Below are positions 1 to 7,880 of a DNA stretch of 64,000 nucleotides, piece by piece (the stretch's first letter is position 1; every line of letters starts with the position of its first letter). Made by a program: the position numbers and the translations under genes. The stretch is taken from the NCBI GenBank assembly GCA_030041355.1, contig JASHNZ010000105.1, positions 62,001 through 126,000 of the forward strand. Direction: 5' to 3'. The notes under the pieces are model-generated. The model was not told the DNA's origin. It saw only the letters and a list, made by a program, of their open reading frames with translations, and ran no database searches. The DNA comes from Nitrososphaerales archaeon. Its GTDB lineage: Archaea > Thermoproteota > Nitrososphaeria > Nitrososphaerales > CADDZS01.

Positions 1-332
1 CCGACGTTGTCGTCTTGCGACAAATATTTCCATGAATAAATTGAAACAGCTATCCCTACGACGAATGCGGTAAAAATGACGAAGATTGTATACTCATTGA
101 TGATGTAAAGAGAGGCAAACGTAGATGTTGTTGGCCGCAATGAGACCGAAGAGGTCTCATTATATGTCCACCGATAATATAATAGGTATACAAGTGAAAT
201 TATCAGAGAACCTGTTGCAATCGATCCTACAACATACGGACGCCATTTCGCATAGCATTTGCGCCCATAGTCAGCTGCGAGGCAAATCATCGCTGCTGTA
301 AATTCTATCTCCATTACTGTAAGTAGCCACAA
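1..332 (-). CDS. Antiporter-like membrane subunit (NuoM/NuoN type), N-terminal part only
   Basis: Partial gene running off the left edge. I translated it from the reverse strand: a TTG at 332 follows a GAGGG ribosome site, and an in-frame ATG at 314 is the alternative start. The visible ~110 residues have a membrane segment (GSLIISLVYLLYY) and a second one ending in VSIYSWKYLSQDD. The latter resembles the region of NuoL/M/N where the chain reads LYSxxYM just before the conserved transmembrane core. It follows nuoL by only a few bases on the same strand, so it is probably the next proton-channel subunit of the same complex. I cannot tell M from N with so little sequence. Confidence 0.6.
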   Translation of the reverse strand, partial: MWLLTVMEIEFTAAMICLAADYGRKCYAKWRPYVVGSIATGSLIISLVYLLYYRWTYNETSSVSLRPTTSTFASLYIINEYTIFVIFTAFVVGIAVSIYSWKYLSQDDNV

Positions 333-339
333 TTTTCCC

Positions 340-2079
340 TCAAATCACCTTCAGTGCAACGAGAAAGATTATCAAGAGAACACTTGCGAGCATTAGCCCC
401 ATGTTGACCCCGAGCCAGCCACTTTCAAGATAGCTCGAAGTTTTTGCGAGAGGTAGCACTATCCTAGAGTATAGAAAACCATAGAATTTGTCAAAGCCCA
501 AACCCTCAAGCAAGTATTTCCTTAATGCTATGAGAGGAGCATTCCGGCCCATCAAACTTTGGGTCTGCGCTGTTCGTGAGCTGAAAGCCACATACACGAT
601 TCCGATTCCAGATGCAATCGCAGCTAGCGACATTCCAATTGTCAATGGATCAATTGTAATGTTGAAAGGAACCAACCTTTGATAGTCTAGAACCAACCAT
701 CCAACGGTGACTGAGACTACAAGAGTCATAATTGGAACAATCATGACAGTCGAAGATTCTTTCGGTTCGTTTGGAAGCTTTGATTTGCCATAGAATACTT
801 TGAAAAGAGCTCTGAAGCTGTAAATTGTCGTGAGCACACTTGACAAAGCTATGAGTATCGCGGCAACGACATTCGAGGTTAGAGCAGTGCTTACGATCCA
901 ATCTTTGCTCCAAAATCCAATAAGAGGCGGTACACCGCTCATCGCAAGCATGGCGAAGAGGAAACCAATATAGGTGTACTTCATAGACTTGCGCAATCCA
1001 CCGAGCTCTTCCACATTTCTGGAACCAGTAGCTGTTATGACTGACCCTGCAGCGAGAAAAGCAAGTGCTTTGAAAAGCCCTTGGCTGATCAAGTGATATG
1101 TCGCTGTCGCGCCAAGAGTTGTTCCTACTCCGATACTCGCGAACATTATTCCTAGCTGGCTGATCGTAGAGTAAGCAAGTATGCGTTTCAAGTCCTCTGA
1201 AACCACAGCGCAGGCGGCACCGAAGATCATGCTAGTAAGACCGACGATGGTGACGAGAACAAGCAGGGTAGAAGAATAACTGAACAAAGGAAACATTCGA
1301 ATTACAAGGTACACCCCGGCATTGACCATAGTGGCGGCGTGAATCAATGCGCTGACCGGCGTAGGTCCCTCCATTGCATCGGGGAGCCAGACATGAAGAG
1401 GGACCTGAGCCGACTTGCCCATCGCTCCAATTAGAAGAAGGATTCCAACCAGCAAGACTGTGTTTGTTCCAAAGGGTTTACTGCCTATCGCTGAAAAGAT
1501 GGATGCATAGTTTGTAGTTTTCAAATTAGCAAGTACGATGAGAACAGCTATGAACAGAGCGATGTCCCCGAATCGCGTGACAACGAAGGCCTTGAGACCT
1601 GCCCTTCTTGCTTCAGGTTTGTCATACCAAAACGCGATTAGGAACGCGGAACAAATTCCAACAATCTCCCAGAAAAAGTAAAGCTGAATCAGATTTCCGG
1701 CCATCACCAGCCCAAGCATAGCACCTACAAAAAGCAAGATTAAGGAATAGTATCTTGATTGCCCCTTCTCTCCTTTCATGTAACCTACAGAGTAAAGCAC
1801 GATCAAAAAAGAAAGGAAGGAGATGAAAGCAGCAAGAAGCACGGAGGTTCCGTCAACCAGAACTTGAACCGGGACCTTGAAAATGGGCAGCCATATGATG
1901 CTTGATTCGGTCATTCCAGAAGAAAAGCTTGCGGCTAAATAGAAGCCTATGAACGCAGTTAGGGCACTAGCTAAAACGGCAAACCAGTTTCTCCCTCTTT
2001 GGCTAACCATACCGATGAGAGGAATAAAAGGAACTGAGATGATAGGGACGGCCCAAATGAGCCAAGCCGCATAGATCAA
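340..2079 (-). CDS. nuoL: Complex I-like proton-channel subunit NuoL/MrpA family
   Basis: Large hydrophobic antiporter-like subunit (579 aa) that would carry protons or sodium through the membrane arm. Hallmarks include the VLYSVGYMKG stretch near residue 95, FFWEIVGICSAFLI near 135 with the conserved Glu of TM5, and GKSAQVPLHVWLPDAMEGPTPVSALIHAATMV-type sequence near 220-250 with its Lys and His residues. It is shorter than bacterial NuoL (about 610 aa) and appears to end shortly after the core, so the long lateral helix may be reduced. Its ATG overlaps the nuoK stop (ATGA), indicating translational coupling in the operon. Confidence 0.93.
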   Translation of the reverse strand: MIYAAWLIWAVPIISVPFIPLIGMVSQRGRNWFAVLASALTAFIGFYLAASFSSGMTESSIIWLPIFKVPVQVLVDGTSVLLAAFISFLSFLIVLYSVGYMKGEKGQSRYYSLILLFVGAMLGLVMAGNLIQLYFFWEIVGICSAFLIAFWYDKPEARRAGLKAFVVTRFGDIALFIAVLIVLANLKTTNYASIFSAIGSKPFGTNTVLLVGILLLIGAMGKSAQVPLHVWLPDAMEGPTPVSALIHAATMVNAGVYLVIRMFPLFSYSSTLLVLVTIVGLTSMIFGAACAVVSEDLKRILAYSTISQLGIMFASIGVGTTLGATATYHLISQGLFKALAFLAAGSVITATGSRNVEELGGLRKSMKYTYIGFLFAMLAMSGVPPLIGFWSKDWIVSTALTSNVVAAILIALSSVLTTIYSFRALFKVFYGKSKLPNEPKESSTVMIVPIMTLVVSVTVGWLVLDYQRLVPFNITIDPLTIGMSLAAIASGIGIVYVAFSSRTAQTQSLMGRNAPLIALRKYLLEGLGFDKFYGFLYSRIVLPLAKTSSYLESGWLGVNMGLMLASVLLIIFLVALKVI

Positions 2080-2384
2080 TGTTTCAGCTTCCTAATTTCC
2101 CATGGATTCAAAGTTCCATACTTTCTGTGAATTACCACAATGATAGCTAGGGCAACCGCCTCTACGCTAGCCCCAACCAAAATTGAAAAGAGTACAAAGG
2201 TCTGTGACATGTAGCTCGAATAAGAGCCTAGACCTGAGGAGAACAGAGCGAGATTTGCTCCGAAGACTATCGCCTGAAACGCCATTACGGTTTTGATCAA
2301 ATTTCGAGAATATGCCATAGAACCAAGGCCGATGACCACGAGAACAGTTGCTGTCACAGTGAAGATCAACTGATCGGAAGGCAT
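2076..2384 (-). CDS. nuoK: Complex I-like subunit NuoK
   Basis: Small 102-aa protein with three predicted membrane helices, the standard length and topology for NuoK. It contains the intramembrane acidic residue in the third helix (VGASVEAVALAIIVV) and ends in a basic tail. In complex I this subunit forms part of the proton path between the Q module and the antiporter subunits. It sits between nuoJ and nuoL with 3-nt spacing and a 4-nt overlap respectively. Its presence matters because simple Ech-type hydrogenases lack the full J/K arrangement. Confidence 0.9.
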   Translation of the reverse strand: MPSDQLIFTVTATVLVVIGLGSMAYSRNLIKTVMAFQAIVFGANLALFSSGLGSYSSYMSQTFVLFSILVGASVEAVALAIIVVIHRKYGTLNPWEIRKLKH

Positions 2385-2387
2385 TTG

Positions 2388-2876
2388 TCAACGACTACTC
2401 CTCGAAGAAGAGAGGAGGTTTACTACTGCAACCATTGACGCCGCGAAGACCATGATCAAAATGAGCAGATCCCAAGGTCTGAACTCCCAGATAAATTGAA
2501 AGAGTGTCGATATTCCTGGAATCGTCGGCTGAGAAGCTGCCTGTGGTAAACCCTCTAGCGCTTCGTATGATGCGACCCCTACTATCGGGATGCTGACGAG
2601 CGTGAGGATCAGTACAAGCTCGCGTCTACCAACCATCAGCTTTGATTCTCCTGTCATCAAGACCACGGTCAACAACATCACAGAGACTGCTCCTGCGAAA
2701 GTGATTACGTGGACGAGGCCTACGAGGATTCCGCCGTACGTCGCAAATATGATACCCAATAACAAACTAGAATAAAACAGACTGATTAGCGAGACTGAAA
2801 CGGATTTGGAAAATAGGGCGACCACAACTGTAACAATAAGCGCTGCAGAAAGAAGGAGTGCTACTTCATCTAACAC
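2388..2876 (-). CDS. nuoJ: Complex I-like subunit NuoJ
   Basis: A 162-aa membrane protein with about five helices. The central glycine-rich stretch YVGGILVGLVHVITFAGAVSVMLL-like (here ATYGGILVGLVHVITFAGA) matches the NuoJ signature around TM3. A GTG start at 2876 overlaps the end of nuoI by 11 bp, so the two are co-translated. The family member acts in the membrane arm beside NuoK and NuoA. The C-terminal 30 residues are serine- and arginine-rich. Confidence 0.88.
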   Translation of the reverse strand: MLDEVALLLSAALIVTVVVALFSKSVSVSLISLFYSSLLLGIIFATYGGILVGLVHVITFAGAVSVMLLTVVLMTGESKLMVGRRELVLILTLVSIPIVGVASYEALEGLPQAASQPTIPGISTLFQFIWEFRPWDLLILIMVFAASMVAVVNLLSSSRSSR

Positions 2877-3279
2877 TTTTAAGCGCCTTGTCCATGATTA
2901 ATGAATTCTTGTCAACGGTCGCCAGCTCAAATTCATGAGTTAGCTCCAGCGCTCCAAACCTGCAATCATCCACGCATTGTCCGCAAGAAATGCAGGTGTA
3001 CAGGTCGAATATTGGTCTCTTTGTTTCAATCTCTCTAGTTCCTACTTTCCTTTTGCCCGTCGAAACCATTCTGATCACCGTCGCCGGACATACAACTTCG
3101 CAAACTCCGCAACCAGTGCATTTTACTGGATCGACGTCCAGCTTACCTCGGAACCTTTCTGCAAATTCGGGTGGACCGAAGGGATACTGTTTTGTGATCG
3201 GACGCTCCATGGCAATGCGGAACATTTCGCCCATTGCCCCGCCAATCTCTTTTCTTGAGCTTCCGGTTTCCTTCGACAT
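2866..3279 (-). CDS. nuoI: Two-[4Fe-4S] ferredoxin subunit, NuoI/MbhN type
   Basis: Electron-transfer subunit of 137 aa with two complete [4Fe-4S] motifs, CTGCGVCEVVCP near residue 58 and CISCGQCVDDCR near residue 95. It would accept electrons from ferredoxin or another soluble donor and pass them to the cluster in the B subunit. No NADH-binding E/F/G genes are visible beside it, so ferredoxin is the likely partner; the korDABC cluster in this window is a plausible source. It follows nuoH by 9 nt and overlaps nuoJ. Confidence 0.93.
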   Translation of the reverse strand: MSKETGSSRKEIGGAMGEMFRIAMERPITKQYPFGPPEFAERFRGKLDVDPVKCTGCGVCEVVCPATVIRMVSTGKRKVGTREIETKRPIFDLYTCISCGQCVDDCRFGALELTHEFELATVDKNSLIMDKALKSVR

Positions 3280-3288
3280 TTGGATGTT

Positions 3289-4257
3289 TCACCTCAAAGC
3301 AATGACGATGCTGAGCTGTAGCAAACTCAGTGGTGTGAGAATTGTCCAGAATACTCTTGTGGCTTGCTCAATTCGAATTCTTGCAAGTGCGGTTCTTATG
3401 GCAAATATGAGGAAACCAACAGCGAAGAGTTTCACTAAAAAGTAAGATGAAAAGAGTAAATCTTGCAAGATGGGAATATGTGTTAGGATAGGCCCATTCG
3501 AACCTCCTAGGAAGAGACTCGCACCGAGAGCTGATAGGAACACGTAGCTTAGATTTTTTGTGAGTTTGATGTATGCGAGGGCTTCTCCTGAAAACTCTGT
3601 CATCCATCCAGCTACTATCTCTGTCTTTGCGCTCGGAATATCAAACGGAGCTTTTTCCAACTCCGCAAGTGCTGCAATTATAAAAACTCCGAAGCTAATC
3701 GGAGCAATAAACACAAACCAGTAGCCTGATTGGGCCCCCACGATTCCTTCGATGGAGAGACTTTTTGCTAGAATGGCTGGAGTCACAATTGAGATTATGA
3801 GTGGAACTTCGAATCCGGTGTACTGCACTACTAGCCTTCCGATCGCGATTGTCGAGTATCTCCCAGCTGAAGCATATCCCAGCATCGCAGCCATTAGCGT
3901 GGAGAATGCGAGAACAAAGAGAATGAATAGCAAGTCGTAGGGATTGGATATGATGGCACTCAGCGAAATGACAGGGATGAAAATTGTACCGACTGCGGGA
4001 GCCGCAAAGAAAAGCGGTGGGCCCCACTCGAATACAAGCTTGTCCGAATACTCTGGTACTATCTCTTCCTTTGTTGTCAGCTTGAAAAAATCGGCTACAG
4101 GCTGTAATATGCCGTGAGGCCCTGCAACAAGAGGCCCGACTCTTCCCTGCATTCGTGCCGCAGTTTTTCTGTCCAGCCAATCAAACACGAATGCTAACCA
4201 AACAAAGAACGTAAGGCCTGGGAAAACAAGTATCTCTACTACTTGTAAAACATCCAA
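3289..4257 (-). CDS. nuoH: Complex I-like subunit NuoH
   Basis: A 322-aa polytopic subunit with about eight helices that links the hydrophilic catalytic subunits to the membrane arm. Family signatures seen are DRKTAARMQGRVGPLVAGPHGILQP-type sequence near residues 29-53 and AELEKAPFDIPSAKTEIVAGW-type sequence near 200-220, which carries the conserved acidic loop. It lies 3 nt after the D subunit stop. Length is typical of the family. Confidence 0.95.
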   Translation of the reverse strand: MDVLQVVEILVFPGLTFFVWLAFVFDWLDRKTAARMQGRVGPLVAGPHGILQPVADFFKLTTKEEIVPEYSDKLVFEWGPPLFFAAPAVGTIFIPVISLSAIISNPYDLLFILFVLAFSTLMAAMLGYASAGRYSTIAIGRLVVQYTGFEVPLIISIVTPAILAKSLSIEGIVGAQSGYWFVFIAPISFGVFIIAALAELEKAPFDIPSAKTEIVAGWMTEFSGEALAYIKLTKNLSYVFLSALGASLFLGGSNGPILTHIPILQDLLFSSYFLVKLFAVGFLIFAIRTALARIRIEQATRVFWTILTPLSLLQLSIVIALR

Positions 4258-4260
4258 AAT

Positions 4261-5508
4261 TCACCCGGCCCTCCTTTCTTTGTAATATTTGATCCCATAC
4301 TGGCGAAGTTCTTCTCCTAGTACCGACCACTCCTTCTGTTTGTCGACTTCGAATACCGAAACCCTGTCCATGCAACCGAAACACGGATCCATTCCAGTGA
4401 GAACGACTGGAACATCAGCAAGAGTATGTCCTTTGAGCATCGCAGTTGCGGTGAGAATGTTCGCCATAGTAGGCGTTCTTATCTTGACTCGCTCAGGAGC
4501 AATTCCGCCAGGAGACCTCACATAATAGAAAAGCTCACCTCTCGGAGCTTCCACATGGAACATCGATTCGCCCTTTGGAACGGACCTCGGGGCAGTCAGC
4601 TTGACAGGACCGGATGGAATCTTTTCAATAGCTTCAAGAACGAGCCTGCACGATTCATTTACTTCGTCTATCCTGAGCGCAAGTAGAGAGGCGATATCTC
4701 CTTCAGTGCTTGTCTTTATTTCTGGGATAAGTTCATCGTAAGCTGCGTATGGGTCCTCTATTCTCACGTCTCTTGCAATGCCCGTGCACCGTAGAAGTGG
4801 ACCAACAGGGCAGAGCTTTTTCGCCAAGTCCGCATCGATTCGTCCAACTCCCTTGGTTCTCGAGATTAGTGTCTCTTCGCTAGACACTAAGTCCTTATAG
4901 TATTTTGCTCTCTGTTGAATGTATGCCATTTCTTTCTTAACTGGGTCTGCGATATTCTCCGGTAGATCCCTTCTGACTCCAGATATCGTGGAGTAGGACT
5001 TGTGTATTCTGTTACCAGTAATGGCTTCTACGAGATCAAGGACGTGTTCGCGGTCTTTCCAAATCCACATGAAGAGGGTATCAAACCCGGTCCAGTATCC
5101 TACCAAGCCAAGCCACAGCATATGGGAGTGGATTCTTTCAAGCTCCGCGACCAATACTCGGATGTATCGCGCTCTTCTCGGCACTTCAAATTGCAGGATG
5201 CCTTCTACGGCTTGCACGTATGCTAAGCTATGAGCAAAACTGCATATTCCGCATATTCTTTCGAACAAGTAGATGTTTTTGATCCAGGTTCTTTCTTGAG
5301 CTGCTCTTTCTATCCCCCTGTGGACATAACCGATCCTTGGTATAACTTCGATGATTTTTTCTCCTTCAAGTATTAGTTTGAAATATTCTGGCTCCTTGAG
5401 TGCTGGATGGACAGGGCCGAACGGGACTAAATTCTCTGGTGAATATTGAATGAGCCCAGCTGATGCCTCCTTCCTTCCTTCGGGTTGTGGGTCTTCTTTG
5501 TCACTCAA
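4261..5508 (-). CDS. [NiFe]-hydrogenase large subunit, group 4, in a Nuo-like operon (NuoD homologue)
   Basis: A 415-aa catalytic subunit. Unlike complex I NuoD it keeps both nickel-binding pairs: RICGICSFAH with Cys86 and Cys89, and DPCFGCMDR with Cys376 and Cys379. A 33-residue tail follows Arg382, matching the C-terminal peptide that a HycI-type protease removes from HycE-like subunits. The N-terminal FGPVHPALKEPEYF and GYVHRGIE motifs also fit group 4 hydrogenases. The reaction is expected to be reversible proton reduction or H2 oxidation at a Ni-Fe site. The neighbouring maturation protease and hypA support an active metallo-enzyme rather than a quinone-reducing NuoD. Confidence 0.9.
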   Translation of the reverse strand: MSDKEDPQPEGRKEASAGLIQYSPENLVPFGPVHPALKEPEYFKLILEGEKIIEVIPRIGYVHRGIERAAQERTWIKNIYLFERICGICSFAHSLAYVQAVEGILQFEVPRRARYIRVLVAELERIHSHMLWLGLVGYWTGFDTLFMWIWKDREHVLDLVEAITGNRIHKSYSTISGVRRDLPENIADPVKKEMAYIQQRAKYYKDLVSSEETLISRTKGVGRIDADLAKKLCPVGPLLRCTGIARDVRIEDPYAAYDELIPEIKTSTEGDIASLLALRIDEVNESCRLVLEAIEKIPSGPVKLTAPRSVPKGESMFHVEAPRGELFYYVRSPGGIAPERVKIRTPTMANILTATAMLKGHTLADVPVVLTGMDPCFGCMDRVSVFEVDKQKEWSVLGEELRQYGIKYYKERRAG

Positions 5509-5974
5509 GTTCCATCATTTTCCTAATTTTTTCTGGATCTGCTTCTTTTCTCAATGGGGGAGGCGCGTCGGTAGGATAGCTGTCTGGGAGTAACACTTTC
5601 CTATCCATGAGAGGATTCCCTCTAAACGAAATTCCGAGAAGATCCTTCACTTCCGCCTCGTAGAGGAGAGAGGAAGCAAGAAAATCAGAAAGCGAATCTA
5701 GAACTGGATTCTCTTTTGGCACCGTTGTCTTGACCGAAAGAAACTCCTTGTCTTTCCAAAAGTGGTAGAAAACATCAATTGTCTTGCCAGTGTCCACCCC
5801 GGTAATAGTACTGAGATGATAAAATTCAGGCATTTCCATTGTTATTAATTTGCAGATATCTCCTAGTTTGTCTGGAGCTACAGTTAAGACAGTGGACCTT
5901 CGATTTGTTGCGATCTGAGCTGCAGTTTTCATAGCAATGTCTTGCAATTTGTTATTGTCCAACTGGTGGTTCAA
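5501..5974 (-). CDS. nuoC: 30-kDa subunit, NuoC type
   Basis: A 157-aa hydrophilic subunit that packs against the large subunit. The C-terminal signature is present: YEAEVKDLLGISFRGNP-like sequence near 105-122 followed by LLPDSYPTDAPPLRK-like sequence, matching the E-R-E-x-x-D-M-F-G family pattern in diverged form. The start is a TTG at 5974 directly behind a GAGGAGG ribosome site; a TTG at 5962 has better spacing (about 11 nt) and is an alternative. The coding region overlaps both nuoB (5') and the large subunit (3'). Confidence 0.85.
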   Translation of the reverse strand: MNHQLDNNKLQDIAMKTAAQIATNRRSTVLTVAPDKLGDICKLITMEMPEFYHLSTITGVDTGKTIDVFYHFWKDKEFLSVKTTVPKENPVLDSLSDFLASSLLYEAEVKDLLGISFRGNPLMDRKVLLPDSYPTDAPPPLRKEADPEKIRKMMELE

Positions 5975-6455
5975 CCTCCTCTCTTGTCACAACATCTGAT
6001 TGTTTTTCGACCTTATCGCTGACAACAACCTTGCCCTTTGGCTCCTCTCCGACAAGTTTCAAAATCCCATATAGAATGGCTTCGGGTCTCGGCGGACAGC
6101 CGGGTATGAAGAGATTAACAGGAATGACTTTGTCTATTCCATGGCCAACATTGTAACACCCTTTCATTACTCCTCCCCCTAGAGCGCAAGCCCCGACTGC
6201 CACGACTAGTTTCGGTTCAGGCATTTGTTCGTAGACTCTTTTCAAAACGTCCTTGGTCATCCCGTTGACTGTTCCGGTAACGAGTAAGACATCTGCGTGT
6301 CTAGGACTTCCGACCAATTGAACGCCTAGTCTTTCAGCATCATAGCGAGGAGTTAGAGCAGCCAGAATTTCAATGTCACAACCATTACAGGATGCCGCGT
6401 TGACATGGAACACCCAAATCGATCTCTTTCGTGACCATTTCGTTAGAGCGCTCAT
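5952..6455 (-). CDS. Hydrogenase-type small subunit, NuoB homologue
   Basis: A 167-aa subunit holding the [4Fe-4S] cluster nearest the active site. Ligands are Cys23, Cys26, Cys90 and Cys120 (SCNGCDIE, GACALGG, PGCPP). The first pair is C-x2-C as in group 4 hydrogenases; complex I NuoB has adjacent cysteines. I place the start at ATG 6455, not the upstream in-frame 6488, because it overlaps the nuoA stop as ATGA and has a GGAGGTGG ribosome site six bases upstream. It agrees with the large subunit in pointing to hydrogenase chemistry. Confidence 0.92.
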   Translation of the reverse strand: MSALTKWSRKRSIWVFHVNAASCNGCDIEILAALTPRYDAERLGVQLVGSPRHADVLLVTGTVNGMTKDVLKRVYEQMPEPKLVVAVGACALGGGVMKGCYNVGHGIDKVIPVNLFIPGCPPRPEAILYGILKLVGEEPKGKVVVSDKVEKQSDVVTREEVEPPVGQ

Positions 6456-6814
6456 AGTTTTCCACCTCCACAAATTAGGAACCACCAAACGGTCAACATG
6501 ATCACGCCACTCCCGCCCAAAACAAATAGAAGGGGATAGAAATTGTTCGTTGCTACGTAAGATCCTGCTAGAAGCAATGCGAAGGCTTCCACAACCATGA
6601 ATAACATTGAAAAAACGAAAAGCTCGGACTGGTACAGACCTCTCTTTGGAATGTCTTCTTCCCCTCCGGTGAATGGCTCGTATTTCACGCTCTTACCAGA
6701 AGAGCGAGTGCCCAGTTTGCCCACCATCACGTAAATGATGAGGTCCGCAACTACTATCAAGAGCGGAGCTATGATGATGTCAAGAGTAGCCATGGTCTCA
6801 ACGAACTTCCTCAA
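6452..6814 (-). CDS. nuoA: Complex I-like subunit NuoA
   Basis: A 120-aa protein with three membrane helices. The loop VKYEPFTGGEE after TM1 corresponds to the YECG-type loop of NuoA, and FMVVEAFALLL carries the acidic residue of TM2. NuoA is a marker of complex I and Fpo-type enzymes and is generally absent from Ech and Mbh hydrogenases, so its presence beside a Ni-binding large subunit is notable. It overlaps the maturation-protease gene at its 5' end and nuoB at its 3' end. Confidence 0.82.
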   Translation of the reverse strand: MRKFVETMATLDIIIAPLLIVVADLIIYVMVGKLGTRSSGKSVKYEPFTGGEEDIPKRGLYQSELFVFSMLFMVVEAFALLLAGSYVATNNFYPLLFVLGGSGVIMLTVWWFLICGGGKL

Positions 6815-7343
6815 TCAATTCTCCGATCGTGCTAACAATCCGATCCGCCGAAACCAATACGATTTCGCTGAGATTTTCTCCAACCTCGGTATTCGCTGGC
6901 TGCACTCCCAAAACGAAAATATCTGACATGTTAGAAGCAACACTAGGAATGAGTCTCAACGGAACATTATGAGTTGCAAAAAATCCGTATTTTGTATCTC
7001 CAACGTTGGCAAAGATTATTGATCCAGCCGGAGAATTTGATTCGATTGAGTCGAATACAATCAACATCTCGCTAATCTTCCCTCCCGATTTGTTTTCAAT
7101 CTTCGAGATCGCACTCTCGGATGAAGAAGCTTGTACTATCTTCACGAATTTGCTGGGACTTGTACCGTATTTTCTCCGTAGCTTTGAGATTATGTATAAT
7201 CCGACAGAATCGTCACTCTTGATAGGGTTCCCGACCCCAATTAAAGTGATATGTCTCAGGGTGCCTTTCGACATTAAACCACTCAATTCTTTTGCCCACC
7301 CGTCGTTGTAGGTTCCTCTCAAACTTGTCAAACCTCCTCGCAT
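6798..7343 (-). CDS. hycI: [NiFe]-hydrogenase maturation endopeptidase, HycI/HyaD family
   Basis: Protease that trims the large-subunit C-terminus once nickel is inserted. Motifs are GVGNPIKSDDSVG with the metal-binding Asp, VFDSIES with the second Asp, THNVPL with the His, and GVQP. These match the three nickel-probing ligands of HybD/HycI. The longest frame (181 aa) starts at ATG 7343, but an ATG at 7274 begins exactly at the family N-terminus (MSKGTLRHITLIGVGNP), giving 158 aa; a GAGGAGG lies between the two. It is the first gene of the operon and its target is the large subunit at 4261-5508. Confidence 0.9.
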   Translation of the reverse strand: MRGGLTSLRGTYNDGWAKELSGLMSKGTLRHITLIGVGNPIKSDDSVGLYIISKLRRKYGTSPSKFVKIVQASSSESAISKIENKSGGKISEMLIVFDSIESNSPAGSIIFANVGDTKYGFFATHNVPLRLIPSVASNMSDIFVLGVQPANTEVGENLSEIVLVSADRIVSTIGELIEEVR

Positions 7344-7403
7344 GAACTTGAAGAGCGGGGGAGCGGGAAGACTTCATAAGTCACTCGAGAGAATCTTGGA
7401 ACG

Positions 7404-7760
7404 ATGCACGAATACATTCTTGCTGACAGAGTCCTGCAATCCGCGTTGGAATTCATGGACAAACAACATCTCTCTTCGATCAGTGTAGTGGATGTAGATG
7501 TTGGTGAATTACTTGGTTTGGAAGGCGATTCTCTCAACATGGCTTATGGAATCCTCTCCAAAGGTACCAAGGCCGAGGGGTCTAAGCTAAAAGTGCATCG
7601 AGTCAAGGGGATTGTATCTTGCAACAAATGCGGATATGAGGGTGGACTAAGGGATATTCCTAACGAACATGTCATAGACCCTGCATTCGCCTGTCCCAAT
7701 TGTCAAGCACCGGTATCAATCAAAAAGGGGAATGAAGTCAAACTAAACAGTATCTCGTGA
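7404..7760 (+). CDS. hypA: Hydrogenase nickel-insertion protein HypA
   Basis: A 118-aa nickel metallochaperone. It begins with the MHE nickel-binding motif and has two zinc-binding pairs, CNKCG near residue 73 and CPNCQ near residue 98. HypA delivers nickel to the hydrogenase large subunit before the C-terminal tail is cut. It is transcribed away from the hydrogenase operon, 60 bp from the maturation protease. A TTCATAAG box about 30 nt before the ATG suggests a leaderless transcript. No hypB-F are visible in the window. Confidence 0.95.
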   Translation: MHEYILADRVLQSALEFMDKQHLSSISVVDVDVGELLGLEGDSLNMAYGILSKGTKAEGSKLKVHRVKGIVSCNKCGYEGGLRDIPNEHVIDPAFACPNCQAPVSIKKGNEVKLNSIS

Positions 7761-7828
7761 AAAGTTGCCAACTAACTATCGTTCCTCGAAAAATAAGAGT
7801 TCCCAGCCACTTAAAAGAGGCTACCTAG

Positions 7829-7846
7829 ATTCTCAATTCTGAGAAT
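7829..7846 (+). promoter_or_regulatory. Palindromic operator upstream of the M48 protease
   Basis: ATTCTCA-ATTC-TGAGAAT, a perfect 7-bp inverted repeat with 4-nt spacer. A GATAATAT TATA-like box follows at 7855-7862, about 9 bp downstream. That places the transcript start close to the ATG at 7881, so the message may be leaderless. One of nine related sites in the window. Confidence 0.7.
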
Positions 7847-7880
7847 AATCTTTGGATAATATGAAGATGCTAAGTTCAAG

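Noticed and set aside
3695-4180. 161-aa minus-strand frame
   Set aside because: Another frame of nuoH; Cys/Ser/Arg-rich and without hydrophobic helices.
4261-5508. Simple assignment as quinone-binding NuoD of complex I
   Set aside because: Retained nickel-ligand cysteines, the C-terminal tail, HycI and HypA all favour a hydrogenase large subunit.
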